64,000 nucleotides of DNA. It comes from Clostridium sp. Marseille-P2415 (GTDB lineage: Bacteria; Bacillota; Clostridia; Lachnospirales; Lachnospiraceae). Both the position numbers and the translations under genes were made by a program. The DNA is taken from the NCBI RefSeq assembly GCF_900155545.1, contig NZ_LT732525.1, forward strand, positions 669,260-733,259. The letters are read 5' to 3'. Of this stretch, positions 42,308 through 49,998 are shown piece by piece (positions within the stretch are counted from its first letter, which is position 1; every line of letters starts with the position of its first letter). The notes beneath the pieces were generated by a model that saw only the letters and a list, made by a program, of their open reading frames with translations, had not been told where the DNA came from and ran no database searches.

Positions 42308-42619
42308 ATGGGAACACAAGAATCTTATTTTGACGGAGGCCTTCTTCAGTTAATTGGCTGGCATTTATTGGGAGGTTTAATCACAATGTTTACCTTAGGT
42401 ATCTGTTACCCTTGGGCATGCTGCATGATTTACAATTGGGAGATTAAGCACACAGTTATTGAAGGCCGTCGCCTACGTTTTACCGGAACTGCCATACAGC
42501 TTTTTGGTAACTGGATTAAATGGTTTTTGCTTTGCGTTATAACTCTAGGCATTTATAGCTTCTGGATGAGAATTGCCTTAATGAAATGGAAAGCGAAACA
42601 TACGGAATTTGTAAATTAA
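42308..42619 (+). CDS. DUF898 (YjgN-like) membrane protein
   Basis: 103 residues; the ATG at 42308 is preferred because GAGGG is 7 bases away, the ATG at 42302 is too close. SYFDGGLLQLIGWHLLGGLI, GICYPWACCMIYNWEIKHT, then LRFTGTAIQLFGNWIKW and TLGIYSFWMRIALMKW fit the DUF898 repeat. Two to three membrane segments. Function of the family is unknown. It lies within the decayed element but looks intact. Confidence 0.85.
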   Translation: MGTQESYFDGGLLQLIGWHLLGGLITMFTLGICYPWACCMIYNWEIKHTVIEGRRLRFTGTAIQLFGNWIKWFLLCVITLGIYSFWMRIALMKWKAKHTEFVN

Positions 42620-42771
42620 AAAAATAAAAAACCCCAGGAGCTGCGAACTCCCAGAGCTTTTCACATAGATTTTCTCTTACCGGGCTTCCGGAAAGATACA
42701 ATCACCTTAGACAAGTGAATTATATCATTTTCGGAACGTCCTGGCAAGGGGCGTTATTTTTATATTCAAAA

Positions 42772-43283
42772 TAGAAAGACGTCCAGGTATTTGATTACGT
42801 GGATGAAAACAAAAAGAAGCATTACAAATCTTTTACCGCACCTACCAGGAAAGAAGCTGAATTCCTGGCCTTGCAATGGCGAAATAATAAAGAAGCTGAA
42901 ATATCCGATATCACGGTATATGACGCTGTGACAAGGATATTGATTCAAAGCGCGGGGTCTTATCGCCAAGCACGGTCAGAACCTACGAGGGAACACAAAG
43001 AAACTACTTTAGCGGAAAGTTTGGAGTACTGCACTTAAAGAAGCTTGACAGTACAACGGTTCAGATATGGATAAGCGGTCTAGCCAAGGACTTAAGTCCA
43101 AAAACATGCGCCCTTACATCAGATGACATTAAGGGAAACACGGTTGATGTTAATAAAAGCATGGTTCTTGGACCTGATGGACAATGGCATGTTAAGCAAC
43201 CCAAGACTTATAGCAGTTATCGCCAGATTGTCTTCCCTGATTTTGTGATGTCAAAATTAAAAGGAATAGTAGGAAAGAACTGA
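42772..43283 (+). pseudogene. Broken tyrosine recombinase (integrase) gene
   Basis: The first frame reads FDYVDENKKKHYKSFTAPTR, EAEFLALQW and DITVYDAVTRILIQSA, the AP2-like and core-binding start of an ICE integrase. Near 42955 the frame shifts, then VLSPSTVRTYEGTQRNYFSG, LKKLDSTTVQIWISGLAKDL and SPKT are joined directly to CALTSDDIKG and PKTYSSYRQIVFPDFVM. The piece between SPKT and CALT, including the first catalytic Arg region, is deleted, and the C-terminal catalytic residues are missing. It cannot be active. Confidence 0.85.
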
Positions 43284-43571
43284 TTCTTTTTTATGATTGC
43301 GGGCCCGGAATATGTACCGTATCCCATCCATAAATGATCTGTCACACTTTCTTGTCTGCTGTCATATTATTAAAGTGCATATCTGTCAAGGTGGAACTCT
43401 GAAACCTTTTTATATCCACCACATTTCAGGGCGGAAGCTTTCATCTACTGTAGACTTCCGCCTATCCTCATTATGGCACACAACTGCCATCACCAGTTAC
43501 ATCTATTATTACAGCCGCTGTTCCATAAGTGATTACTCATCTCTTATGCAGCAGCTCTCCGTTAAAAAATT
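43284..43571. other. Gene-free stretch with two hairpins
   Basis: Holds GCGGGCCCGGAATAT (43299-43313), a GGTGGA/TCCACC hairpin (about 43389-43419) and a GGGCGGAAG/CTTCCGCC hairpin (43429-43462) that has a relative at 46541-46582. No ORF is supported. Confidence 0.5.
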
Positions 43572-44114
43572 TTATTTCAGAAGCTTTGCCAGCTGATCCG
43601 CATCAGGAATATCATCAAGCACCTTTGCATAATGGGCGAAAGTTACCGTAAGATCCGGCAGTAAAACGAACGAAGCCGGCAGCTGCAGTTCTTCTCCCTC
43701 ATACCTTCCGTGACTAAAGCCAGCCGCCATTGCTTTTTCAACTTTAAGCATGGTTGCAGGTCCGGCAATATCCTTCTCGCTGGCCGCCGGAAGAATCTCA
43801 AACTCCCGATAAAGCTCTTCTTCGGGATCACATATGATTTCAAATGGCAGCGCATCTTCACTGCCCAGTTCCTCCTTCAACAGATCCGGATCACTTTGAA
43901 GCACCACAAGCAATTTTCCGCCGGACGCCTGGATCTTTTCATAATTCCGGACGTACTGTGCAAGATCATACTGACACAGCGTGCAGCCGTAATAACGCAG
44001 GAACACCAGCGCAACCTTCTTGCCGTCTGCCGCTTCACTCATCCGGACATCCTTCCGGAACGGCGTGGAAAAGGTAAAATCAGGCATTCTGTCATTGACA
44101 TAAATTTTTGCCAT
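43572..44114 (-). CDS. Peroxiredoxin-like (AhpC/TSA-type) redoxin
   Basis: 180 residues from the ATG at 44114 (RBS GAAAGGAGAG); the frame to 44135 crosses the RBS. Thioredoxin fold with VALVFLRYYGCTLCQYDLAQ, where C-x-x-C is the redox site, and KLLVVLQSDPDLLKEE. It matches the AhpC/TSA_2 style of peroxiredoxins rather than a classic 2-Cys enzyme. It probably reduces peroxides or disulfides in the cytosol. It lies 32 bp downstream of the aminotransferase on the same strand, so probably one operon. Confidence 0.82.
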   Translation of the reverse strand: MAKIYVNDRMPDFTFSTPFRKDVRMSEAADGKKVALVFLRYYGCTLCQYDLAQYVRNYEKIQASGGKLLVVLQSDPDLLKEELGSEDALPFEIICDPEEELYREFEILPAASEKDIAGPATMLKVEKAMAAGFSHGRYEGEELQLPASFVLLPDLTVTFAHYAKVLDDIPDADQLAKLLK

Positions 44115-44146
44115 ATATCTCTCCTTTCTTCCCATTCAGGAAATTG

Positions 44147-45358
44147 TCATGCGCGAAAAACGTACTGGTCCAGTCGCCTCATAGCTTCCTCAACTCTGCT
44201 GAAAGGAAGTGCCAGATTTAAACGGATCGAGCATGGTCCATGGAACATGCGTCCGTCCTGCCAGGCAACCCCCACATCCCAGCCCCTCTTTTCCAGTTCA
44301 TCAATCGTCCTGCCATTTCGTTCGCACCATTCCGTACAGTCCAGGAAAAGCATATACGTGCCCTGAGGCTTGGACAGCTTCACACCTTCAAAATGCTTCG
44401 TAATGTAATCATAAGCGTAATTTACATTGCCGCTGAGAACCTCACACAGCTGATCCACCCACTCACTGCCCTCCGGCTTATAGGCGCCGATCAGCGCATG
44501 CATGCTCAACACGTTCATGTCATTGTAATGGGGCTTGCTGCTCTGGGCACGCACACGGTCACGCAGATATTTGTTATAAATGATATGGTAGGAGCCGATC
44601 AGGCCGGCCAGATTGAAGGTCTTGCTGGGCGCATACAGGGCTGCCGTACGCTTCCGGGCATCTTCACTGACAGACTGCACCGGAATATGCTTATGGCCGT
44701 TTAAAAGAATATCGGACCAGATCTCATCGGAGATGACTACACAGTCATTGGATTGATAGACCTCCATGGCCTTTTCGATCTCCCATTTTTCCCATACACG
44801 TCCGCAGGGATTATGAGGATTGCAAAAAATCGCAACATGAATATTGCGAGCTTTGATTTTGGCATCCATGTCCTCATAGTCCATGCGCCATACACCGTTT
44901 TCGTCCAGCTTGAGAGGGCTGTGAATGATTTTACGGCCATTGTTTTCCACACTCATGGTAAAGCCAATATAGGTAGGTGAGTGAAGCAGAACCGAATCAC
45001 CTGGTGCGGAAAATGCGTTCAGGACAGAAATGACGCCGCCCAGAACGCCGTTTTCGTATCCAACACACTCCTTCGTCAGGCCGGTCACTCCGTTGCGTGT
45101 CTCGTGCCACCGGATGATGGAGCTGTAATACTCTTCCACCGGACTAAAATACCCGAATGCCGGATGCTTGGCCCGTTCAATAATAGCTTCCGGAATTGTC
45201 GGAACAGTAGGAAAATTCATATCGGCAACCCACATGGGTATAATATCAAATCCGGCCTTTGGAAGATCCGGTGTAAAACCAGGCATTGTCCCCAAACCGT
45301 CCACTGCAATGGCGTCTTTGCCTCTGCGGTCGATAATAGAAGTAAAATCATATTTCAT
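44147..45358 (-). CDS. PLP-dependent MalY/PatB-like C-S lyase / aminotransferase
   Basis: 403 residues from the ATG at 45358 (AAAAGGAG upstream). Fold type I: IIPMWVADMNFPT and FGYFSPVEEYYSSI at the start, FCNPHNPCGRVW for the Asn/Asp region, VVISDEIWSDI for the cofactor-ring Asp, and YAPSKTFNLAGL with the Schiff-base Lys. These are the MalY/PatB hallmarks; such enzymes cleave cystathionine or cysteine. Its upstream neighbours are a truncated permease and a truncated regulator, so its original regulation is lost. Confidence 0.9.
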   Translation of the reverse strand: MKYDFTSIIDRRGKDAIAVDGLGTMPGFTPDLPKAGFDIIPMWVADMNFPTVPTIPEAIIERAKHPAFGYFSPVEEYYSSIIRWHETRNGVTGLTKECVGYENGVLGGVISVLNAFSAPGDSVLLHSPTYIGFTMSVENNGRKIIHSPLKLDENGVWRMDYEDMDAKIKARNIHVAIFCNPHNPCGRVWEKWEIEKAMEVYQSNDCVVISDEIWSDILLNGHKHIPVQSVSEDARKRTAALYAPSKTFNLAGLIGSYHIIYNKYLRDRVRAQSSKPHYNDMNVLSMHALIGAYKPEGSEWVDQLCEVLSGNVNYAYDYITKHFEGVKLSKPQGTYMLFLDCTEWCERNGRTIDELEKRGWDVGVAWQDGRMFHGPCSIRLNLALPFSRVEEAMRRLDQYVFRA

Positions 45359-45447
45359 CGCATTGTTCTCCTTTTTCATTATCCGGCCTTTTCGGACGGA
45401 AACCCGTCTGAAAAAGCAACATATAATTTGTATACAATCTCATTTTA

Positions 45448-46145
45448 TCAGTCCTGATCATCTGCAAGCGCCTGGTTAATAATCATCTGTTTATTTGTTT
45501 CCAGGCTCTCTTTATTTACCGCACCTGATTTTATTCGTAACAGCGAAAAGCCCCAGCACACAGCCAGTATAACTACAGAAGCAATAATATCCATTCCCTT
45601 TAAATCTTTAAACAAATTGTAAGCTACGATCCCGGCGCAAACTGCAGACAGCACGCATATTACGTTATACAAGGGAATCGGCATGCGAAGCGTACATTTT
45701 TCCCACTGGTCCGGGTACTGTTTCGGAAGGGCGATGCAGGCCAGATTCAGGTATACGTTCATCAGCATGGAAGGAATCATTACCAGGGAAATTATGGAGT
45801 CAAGGCTGAATCCAAGCAGGATCGGCAGCACGCTGAGCAGGTAAAAGATCAGCTGGATCACCCATGGGTAACCGCTTTTTGTGGTCTTTTTAAAAACTGG
45901 AGGAAGCCATCCGTCTTCGGCTATTTTCATCAGGGGATAGCGCAGCATGGCAATCCCTCCCAACAGGCTGGTTGCAATGGTAAATACACCTCCCCCCAGG
46001 ACAAACATGATATAAATGCTGATCAGATTACCCGGGATCAGCTCTACAAAACACAGGATTTTCTCACCAATTATCATGGTGTCAGCAAAAGTAAAAATTT
46101 CATTTCCAATACGTATTTTATCAAAAATGAAAACCGTCTCATTGG
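45448..46145 (-). pseudogene. 5'-truncated APC-type amino acid permease
   Basis: About 230 residues corresponding to the C-terminal half of an APC permease: several membrane segments, MLRYPLMKIAEDGWLPPVFK and KTTKSGYPWVIQL between helices, and a hydrophilic tail. Intact members have about 450-500 residues and 12 helices. The frame continues to an ATG at 46182, but those codons are antisense to the truncated regulator. It may once have imported the substrate of the adjacent C-S lyase. Confidence 0.75.
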
Positions 46146-46146
46146 C

Positions 46147-46476
46147 TTGCTTTGTGTCAACCGTAATATAACTGCCATTCATAATCTGGATCTGGCTTTG
46201 TCAAATTTGAAAAAACAATATAATTTGTCAGAAGGAAGAAATGATATTCAGGAAGATCTGGGTACTCCAGTGGAAGAGATGCTCTCCACACTTGTGGCTC
46301 AGGCTGTAAAAAAAGTGGGAATCTCACCGCAGCGCATGTCGCGTCAGGAAAAGATAAATATTGTCCATCAGCTAAACGAGCAGGGCGTTCTGACAATGAA
46401 GGGAGCCGTTTCCGAAATTGCACAACAGCTTTTCATTTCTGAACCTACGGTTTACCGTTACTTAAAACGAAAATGA
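46147..46476 (+). pseudogene. 5'-truncated YheO/DauR-type transcriptional regulator
   Basis: About 108 codons: LCVNRNITAIHNLDLALS is the end of the PAS-like domain, and SPQRMSRQEKINIVHQLNEQ, MKGAVSEIAQQLF, SEPTVYRYLK is the YheO HTH. Intact members have about 220 residues. It begins exactly where the oppositely oriented permease begins, indicating a deletion that removed both 5' ends and the shared promoter. Confidence 0.75.
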
Positions 46477-46543
46477 CGCCCAGCGATTCAGATGGCAGAA
46501 GAAAAATCAGAATAATAGATATGTGTTACTGTACACATATTCA

Positions 46544-46578
46544 GGGCGGAAATCTCATCTTTTTACAGATTTCCGCCC
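46544..46578 (-). terminator. Perfect 12-bp hairpin after the repeat-protein gene
   Basis: GGGCGGAAATCT pairs with AGATTTCCGCCC. There is no clear T-run. The element resembles the hairpin at 43425-43466. Confidence 0.5.
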
Positions 46579-46586
46579 ATCTTGTC

Positions 46587-47048
46587 TTAATCACAGTCGC
46601 AATCATCGTCACAATCACAATCATCATCGCAATCACAATCATCATCGCAATCACAATCATGGCCGCAATCATAATCATGGCCGCAATCACAATCATGGCC
46701 GCAATCACAATCATGGTCGCAATCACAATCGTCATTATTATCAGGATCATTCTGCCAGCGGCATCGAGGATTTCTACAGCCATCTCTGAAACCAGCCCAG
46801 TAAGCTTCTTTTCTTTCCCGTTCGCACCGGTTACGATTCCGGTCACGGTCCCAATCACCGTTACGATCCCAATCACCGTCACGATTCCAATCACCGTTAC
46901 GATCCCAATCACGGTCACGGTCCCAATCACCGTTACGACCCCAATCACGGTTACGGTTCCAATCACCGTTACGACCCCAATCACGGTTACAATCCCAATC
47001 ACGGTTACCCCAGTTACGTCTGTTACATCCGCTATTAAAGCAACTCAT
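46587..47048 (-). CDS. Repeat protein with Trp/Asn/Arg/Asp and Cys/Asp/His arrays
   Basis: 153 residues from the ATG at 47048 (GGGAG 8 bases upstream); a GTG three codons earlier is possible. The N-terminal half has about ten 6-residue units such as NGDWDR and RDWDRN. The middle is CERERKEAYWAGFRDGCRNP. The C-terminal half has about eight units such as CDCGHD, then CDCDDD. The DNA shows matching 18-bp tandem repeats (about 46590-46735 and 46841-47020). Cys-Asp-His arrays suggest metal binding; a spore coat or surface role is a guess. Unit number probably varies between strains. Confidence 0.7.
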   Translation of the reverse strand: MSCFNSGCNRRNWGNRDWDCNRDWGRNGDWNRNRDWGRNGDWDRDRDWDRNGDWNRDGDWDRNGDWDRDRNRNRCERERKEAYWAGFRDGCRNPRCRWQNDPDNNDDCDCDHDCDCGHDCDCGHDYDCGHDCDCDDDCDCDDDCDCDDDCDCD

Positions 47049-47227
47049 ACATTTCACTCCCTCTCAATCATAATTATACTATATTATATAGGACATGTAG
47101 AAAAGATGTGAAAATGAGGGAGCCTGTCCAAAATCAAAGTTGTCCGCATTCATAATATTCGTAACTTTTTCCATTTTATAATATTGGGGCTTTACAACCG
47201 TTATATAATTTTCTGGGAGGTGATAAT

Positions 47228-47410
47228 TTGAAACATTGGAAAAAGAAATGCGAAGAAAAATTGGCAAAAGAATTTGACCAGCTGGAGGCTTCCAGCAGAG
47301 AGTTGAAAGTTCCTCCTGCGCCGCCAGGAGAATTTGAAGACATCATAGCCGAAATGGAGCGCAGAGGAATCAAACCCAGAATCAGAAAAGAATTAAAAGA
47401 AAGGAAGTAG
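47228..47410 (+). CDS. Small charged helical protein
   Basis: 60 residues from a TTG start; GGGAGGTG 7 bases upstream is a very strong RBS and decides the start. HWKKKCEEKLAKEFDQLEAS, then LKVPPAPPGEFEDIIAEMER and a basic tail. No family recognised; size and charge suggest a regulator or partner protein. A GGCGGG/CCCGCC hairpin (47410-47436) follows. Confidence 0.65.
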   Translation: MKHWKKKCEEKLAKEFDQLEASSRELKVPPAPPGEFEDIIAEMERRGIKPRIRKELKERK

Positions 47411-47436
47411 GCGGGCCGGGTTACCGAAAACCCGCC
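47410..47436 (+). terminator. Hairpin after the 60-residue gene
   Basis: GGCGGG pairs with CCCGCC and inner bases; ATTTG follows, so it is a weak terminator. Confidence 0.5.
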
Positions 47437-47554
47437 ATTTGACCCATGCTCTGAGAATTTCTCAAGAGTCGGGAGACATTCCGGATCCAGATCAAAAAAA
47501 GCTTGTCATTTTATTCTGATAATCTGCATGGAATCCACCATTGAGTTGAAAATT

Positions 47555-49234
47555 TTATATCAAAACACCTAACAGCTGATCAAATATTCCCTCCGCATCC
47601 ACCCGGCCATATCCCCATATATTATTGGGATACGTATTTGTATCGTCACGCTGTGCTCCGCGTATTATCAGACGGTTGACCTGATTTCCGGTAACAGCAG
47701 TGTAATTGCCCTTGCTGTAAGCCCATTCCATAACCATGGCTGCGATCCCGGCCGCATGAGCTGCTGCTGCTCCGGTACCGGTGGCCGTACCATATTGGTT
47801 ATCCGGAATCGCGCAGGGAAGCTGGTAACCCGGAGCCCCTACATCGGGTTTGACCTGCGCCAGCCTGGTATAGCCTCTGCTTGATTCGTTTAAGATATTG
47901 TTATTCAGCTGATTATAAGCAGTAACCGTGAGCGGGTGTACGGCGTCTCCCGGAGAGGTTATGGTCGTATCTGGATTTGCATTCAGGAAAAAGGTCTCAT
48001 TGGATATCAGATTTCCAGAAGGCAGCCAGCAATGAAATGAAAATGGTTCATTGTCTTCGCTGCCGACCCGAAAATACCACATTCCCGGATCTGCATTTTG
48101 AAAACGCACTAAAATCAACTGATCCCCTGTTTCTTCTTCAAAAATTATGTTGTTAATCCAGATAACGCTCTGGCTTGATTGAAAGACGATTCTCTGACAT
48201 CCGTCAAATGTGGGATAGATGATTTGCGAAGATTCCCGGGTTGGTGTGGAAATCTCTATAAAAAGCCTTGACGGTATATAAGGCCAGATTTCCATAGAAA
48301 ATTGTCTGTCATAATTCCCTATCTTTAACTGGAAATCGTTAAAGTAAGGGGCCGTCTGCGTATTATTATAATAATGTCTCAAACTATTTCCTTCATTTCC
48401 GGCAGAAACTGTTACACCAATTCTGGGAAGCTGTACAAGATAATCCAGATAAACACTGGAAGCGGAACGCCCGTCATGTCCCCCCTGGCTGCTTCCGAGA
48501 GCAATGCATATTACAATAGGACGGTTCAGTCTTTGAGCCATAGATACCAAATACCGGACTCCGAGTATGATATCTGATTCCTGGTAGCATAGAGCTCCCC
48601 CCGGGACAAAAAAAAGACTCTTCAGATTATCCTTGGCCTCTTTCAGCTTTACAACTATTAAATCAGCATTTGGAACAACGCCGCTGAAGGTGGAATCCTC
48701 ATTAGGCCTTCCCGCGATAATGCTTGCAATTGCAGTTCCGTGCCGGCTGATATCAACGGATGGAACAATCGCCAGAGGATCCTCTGATAACAATGCAAAA
48801 TTTATAAGTTCCCTGGTGTATTCAGCTCCATAAGTAAAGCCCTGGGGAGGCGTGCCGCCCTGTATTGTCTGGTCCCATATGGCAAGGATCCGGGTCGTCT
48901 TGTCATTATGCATAAATACCGGATGCCTGTAATCAATGCCGGTATCAACAATTCCAATGATTACTCCTCTTCCAAACAGATTAAGGCCTGGGTTATTCTG
49001 AACGGCTGAAATACCGGATTTCTCAATGCTTACCATAGACTCCAGTGTATATAAATTGGGAAAGGAATGATATGCGTTTATACCTAAGTCACAGATATCC
49101 ACCTCTTCTTTCAGAATATGAAGCAAAGAATGCGTTTCATTCAGAATCGTAATATTATCGCCGGTATTATAGGACGGAACCACAGCATTACTTATGATCA
49201 GGTCATAATACCTATTGTCCAGTATTTTTTCCAT
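47555..49234 (-). CDS. Csp-type S8 subtilisin with Ser-to-Gly active site (probable pseudoprotease)
   Basis: 559 residues. A Csp-like prodomain (about 1-70) precedes the S8 core. The catalytic Asp97 (GIVDTGID) and His165 (SRHGTAIA) are present, but the Ser motif TGTSxAAAHxAG reads TGTGAAAAHAAG, with Gly at residue 488. A jelly-roll-like insertion (about 300-420) fits the Csp family of spore germination proteases. In Clostridioides difficile, CspC is an inactive member of this family that works in germinant sensing (family knowledge). No cspA/B or sleC gene is adjacent. Expected location: forespore or spore. Confidence 0.88.
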   Translation of the reverse strand: MEKILDNRYYDLIISNAVVPSYNTGDNITILNETHSLLHILKEEVDICDLGINAYHSFPNLYTLESMVSIEKSGISAVQNNPGLNLFGRGVIIGIVDTGIDYRHPVFMHNDKTTRILAIWDQTIQGGTPPQGFTYGAEYTRELINFALLSEDPLAIVPSVDISRHGTAIASIIAGRPNEDSTFSGVVPNADLIVVKLKEAKDNLKSLFFVPGGALCYQESDIILGVRYLVSMAQRLNRPIVICIALGSSQGGHDGRSASSVYLDYLVQLPRIGVTVSAGNEGNSLRHYYNNTQTAPYFNDFQLKIGNYDRQFSMEIWPYIPSRLFIEISTPTRESSQIIYPTFDGCQRIVFQSSQSVIWINNIIFEEETGDQLILVRFQNADPGMWYFRVGSEDNEPFSFHCWLPSGNLISNETFFLNANPDTTITSPGDAVHPLTVTAYNQLNNNILNESSRGYTRLAQVKPDVGAPGYQLPCAIPDNQYGTATGTGAAAAHAAGIAAMVMEWAYSKGNYTAVTGNQVNRLIIRGAQRDDTNTYPNNIWGYGRVDAEGIFDQLLGVLI

Positions 49235-49998
49235 ATTTTAGTCTCCCGCCTGTTTCTATGGAGCATTTGGTATATTTTATGCAGCAAAGCTCCCATTATG
49301 AGTATAAGAACGGCTATGGCTGAAGGATAAAATATCAAAATCCCGCATTTAATCCGTATATTGGTCTTTTAATAGGTTTAATCACTTTATATATTCATAA
49401 TTACCCGGTATTTACAAGAAATTATCTATAAATACATAAAAAATTACTTATTTTACTTTACTAAAATCATTTCTTGCGTTATAATTTATGTAACTCTTCT
49501 TAGGAGTGCCGTATTTCCCCAATCCTGCGGTGCTCCATTTTTTATTTTATCTTCCATCCCAAGTCCGCTTTTTTCTTTCTTTCACAGACTCTTCACATTT
49601 CCATCAAATTCTAAACACATTTTCAAGGTATAGTAATTCCTGTAAACAGGCCAGAGAGACCTTTTATATAAACTTTTTTTCATACTCAGCCGGCAGGATT
49701 CCCCCCTGCCGGCTTCCTCCATGGTATTTCACATGAAGCAGGAACTGATACCGGGCTTCATCGATCCATTTCCATAATATTTCTCAAGCTTATCCTCAAA
49801 CACTTCCTCACCGGTTTTCATTCCTCTCTGCAGCCAGCTCCATCTGCGTATCCCTCCCTTATTCGGATCATATGGCACTATAATGGATCTATTATATTCC
49901 ATATGATCCGGAGCGGCTACGCATTGCTTGCCAAATCCCATGGGAGAGCTTACATTTCTTGCAGGATCCGGCAGAACCGGATTCTCAGGCAGACATCA
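49235..49998. other. Gene-poor stretch with two RNA-like elements
   Basis: At 49479-49545 a TATAAT box is followed closely by a GGAGTGCCG/CGGTGCTCC stem and a T-rich tail, like a very short transcript. At about 49600-49730 lies the second copy of the element at 38100-38260 (TTTTTCATACTCAGCCGGCA, then CTGCCGGCTTCCTCC). The rest is AT-rich. An open frame at 49729-49990 is listed separately. Confidence 0.5.
49729..49941 (-). CDS. Uncertain 70-residue ORF after the mannosidase gene
   Basis: Open from just after the GH38 stop; the first ATG (49941) has no RBS. Sequence includes MEYNRSIIVPYDPNKGG and WSWLQRGMKTGEEVF, which look protein-like and could be the end of a lost gene. No family recognised. 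Confidence 0.25.
   Translation of the reverse strand: MGFGKQCVAAPDHMEYNRSIIVPYDPNKGGIRRWSWLQRGMKTGEEVFEDKLEKYYGNGSMKPGISSCFM

Noticed and set aside
45380-46182. Permease frame as a complete small transporter starting at 46182
   Set aside because: The first codons are antisense to the regulator remnant and only the C-terminal half of the APC fold is present, so it is called truncated.
46590-47020. Repeat arrays as a CRISPR
   Set aside because: The repeats are contiguous 18-bp units without spacers, and no cas genes are present.
46473-47111. Long + strand frame with Ile/Thr/Val repeats, and a second minus-strand frame (46541-47002)
   Set aside because: Both are other-frame readings of the 18-bp tandem repeats; neither has an RBS or a plausible protein. 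The frame 46587-47048 has the RBS and ordered Cys/Trp content.
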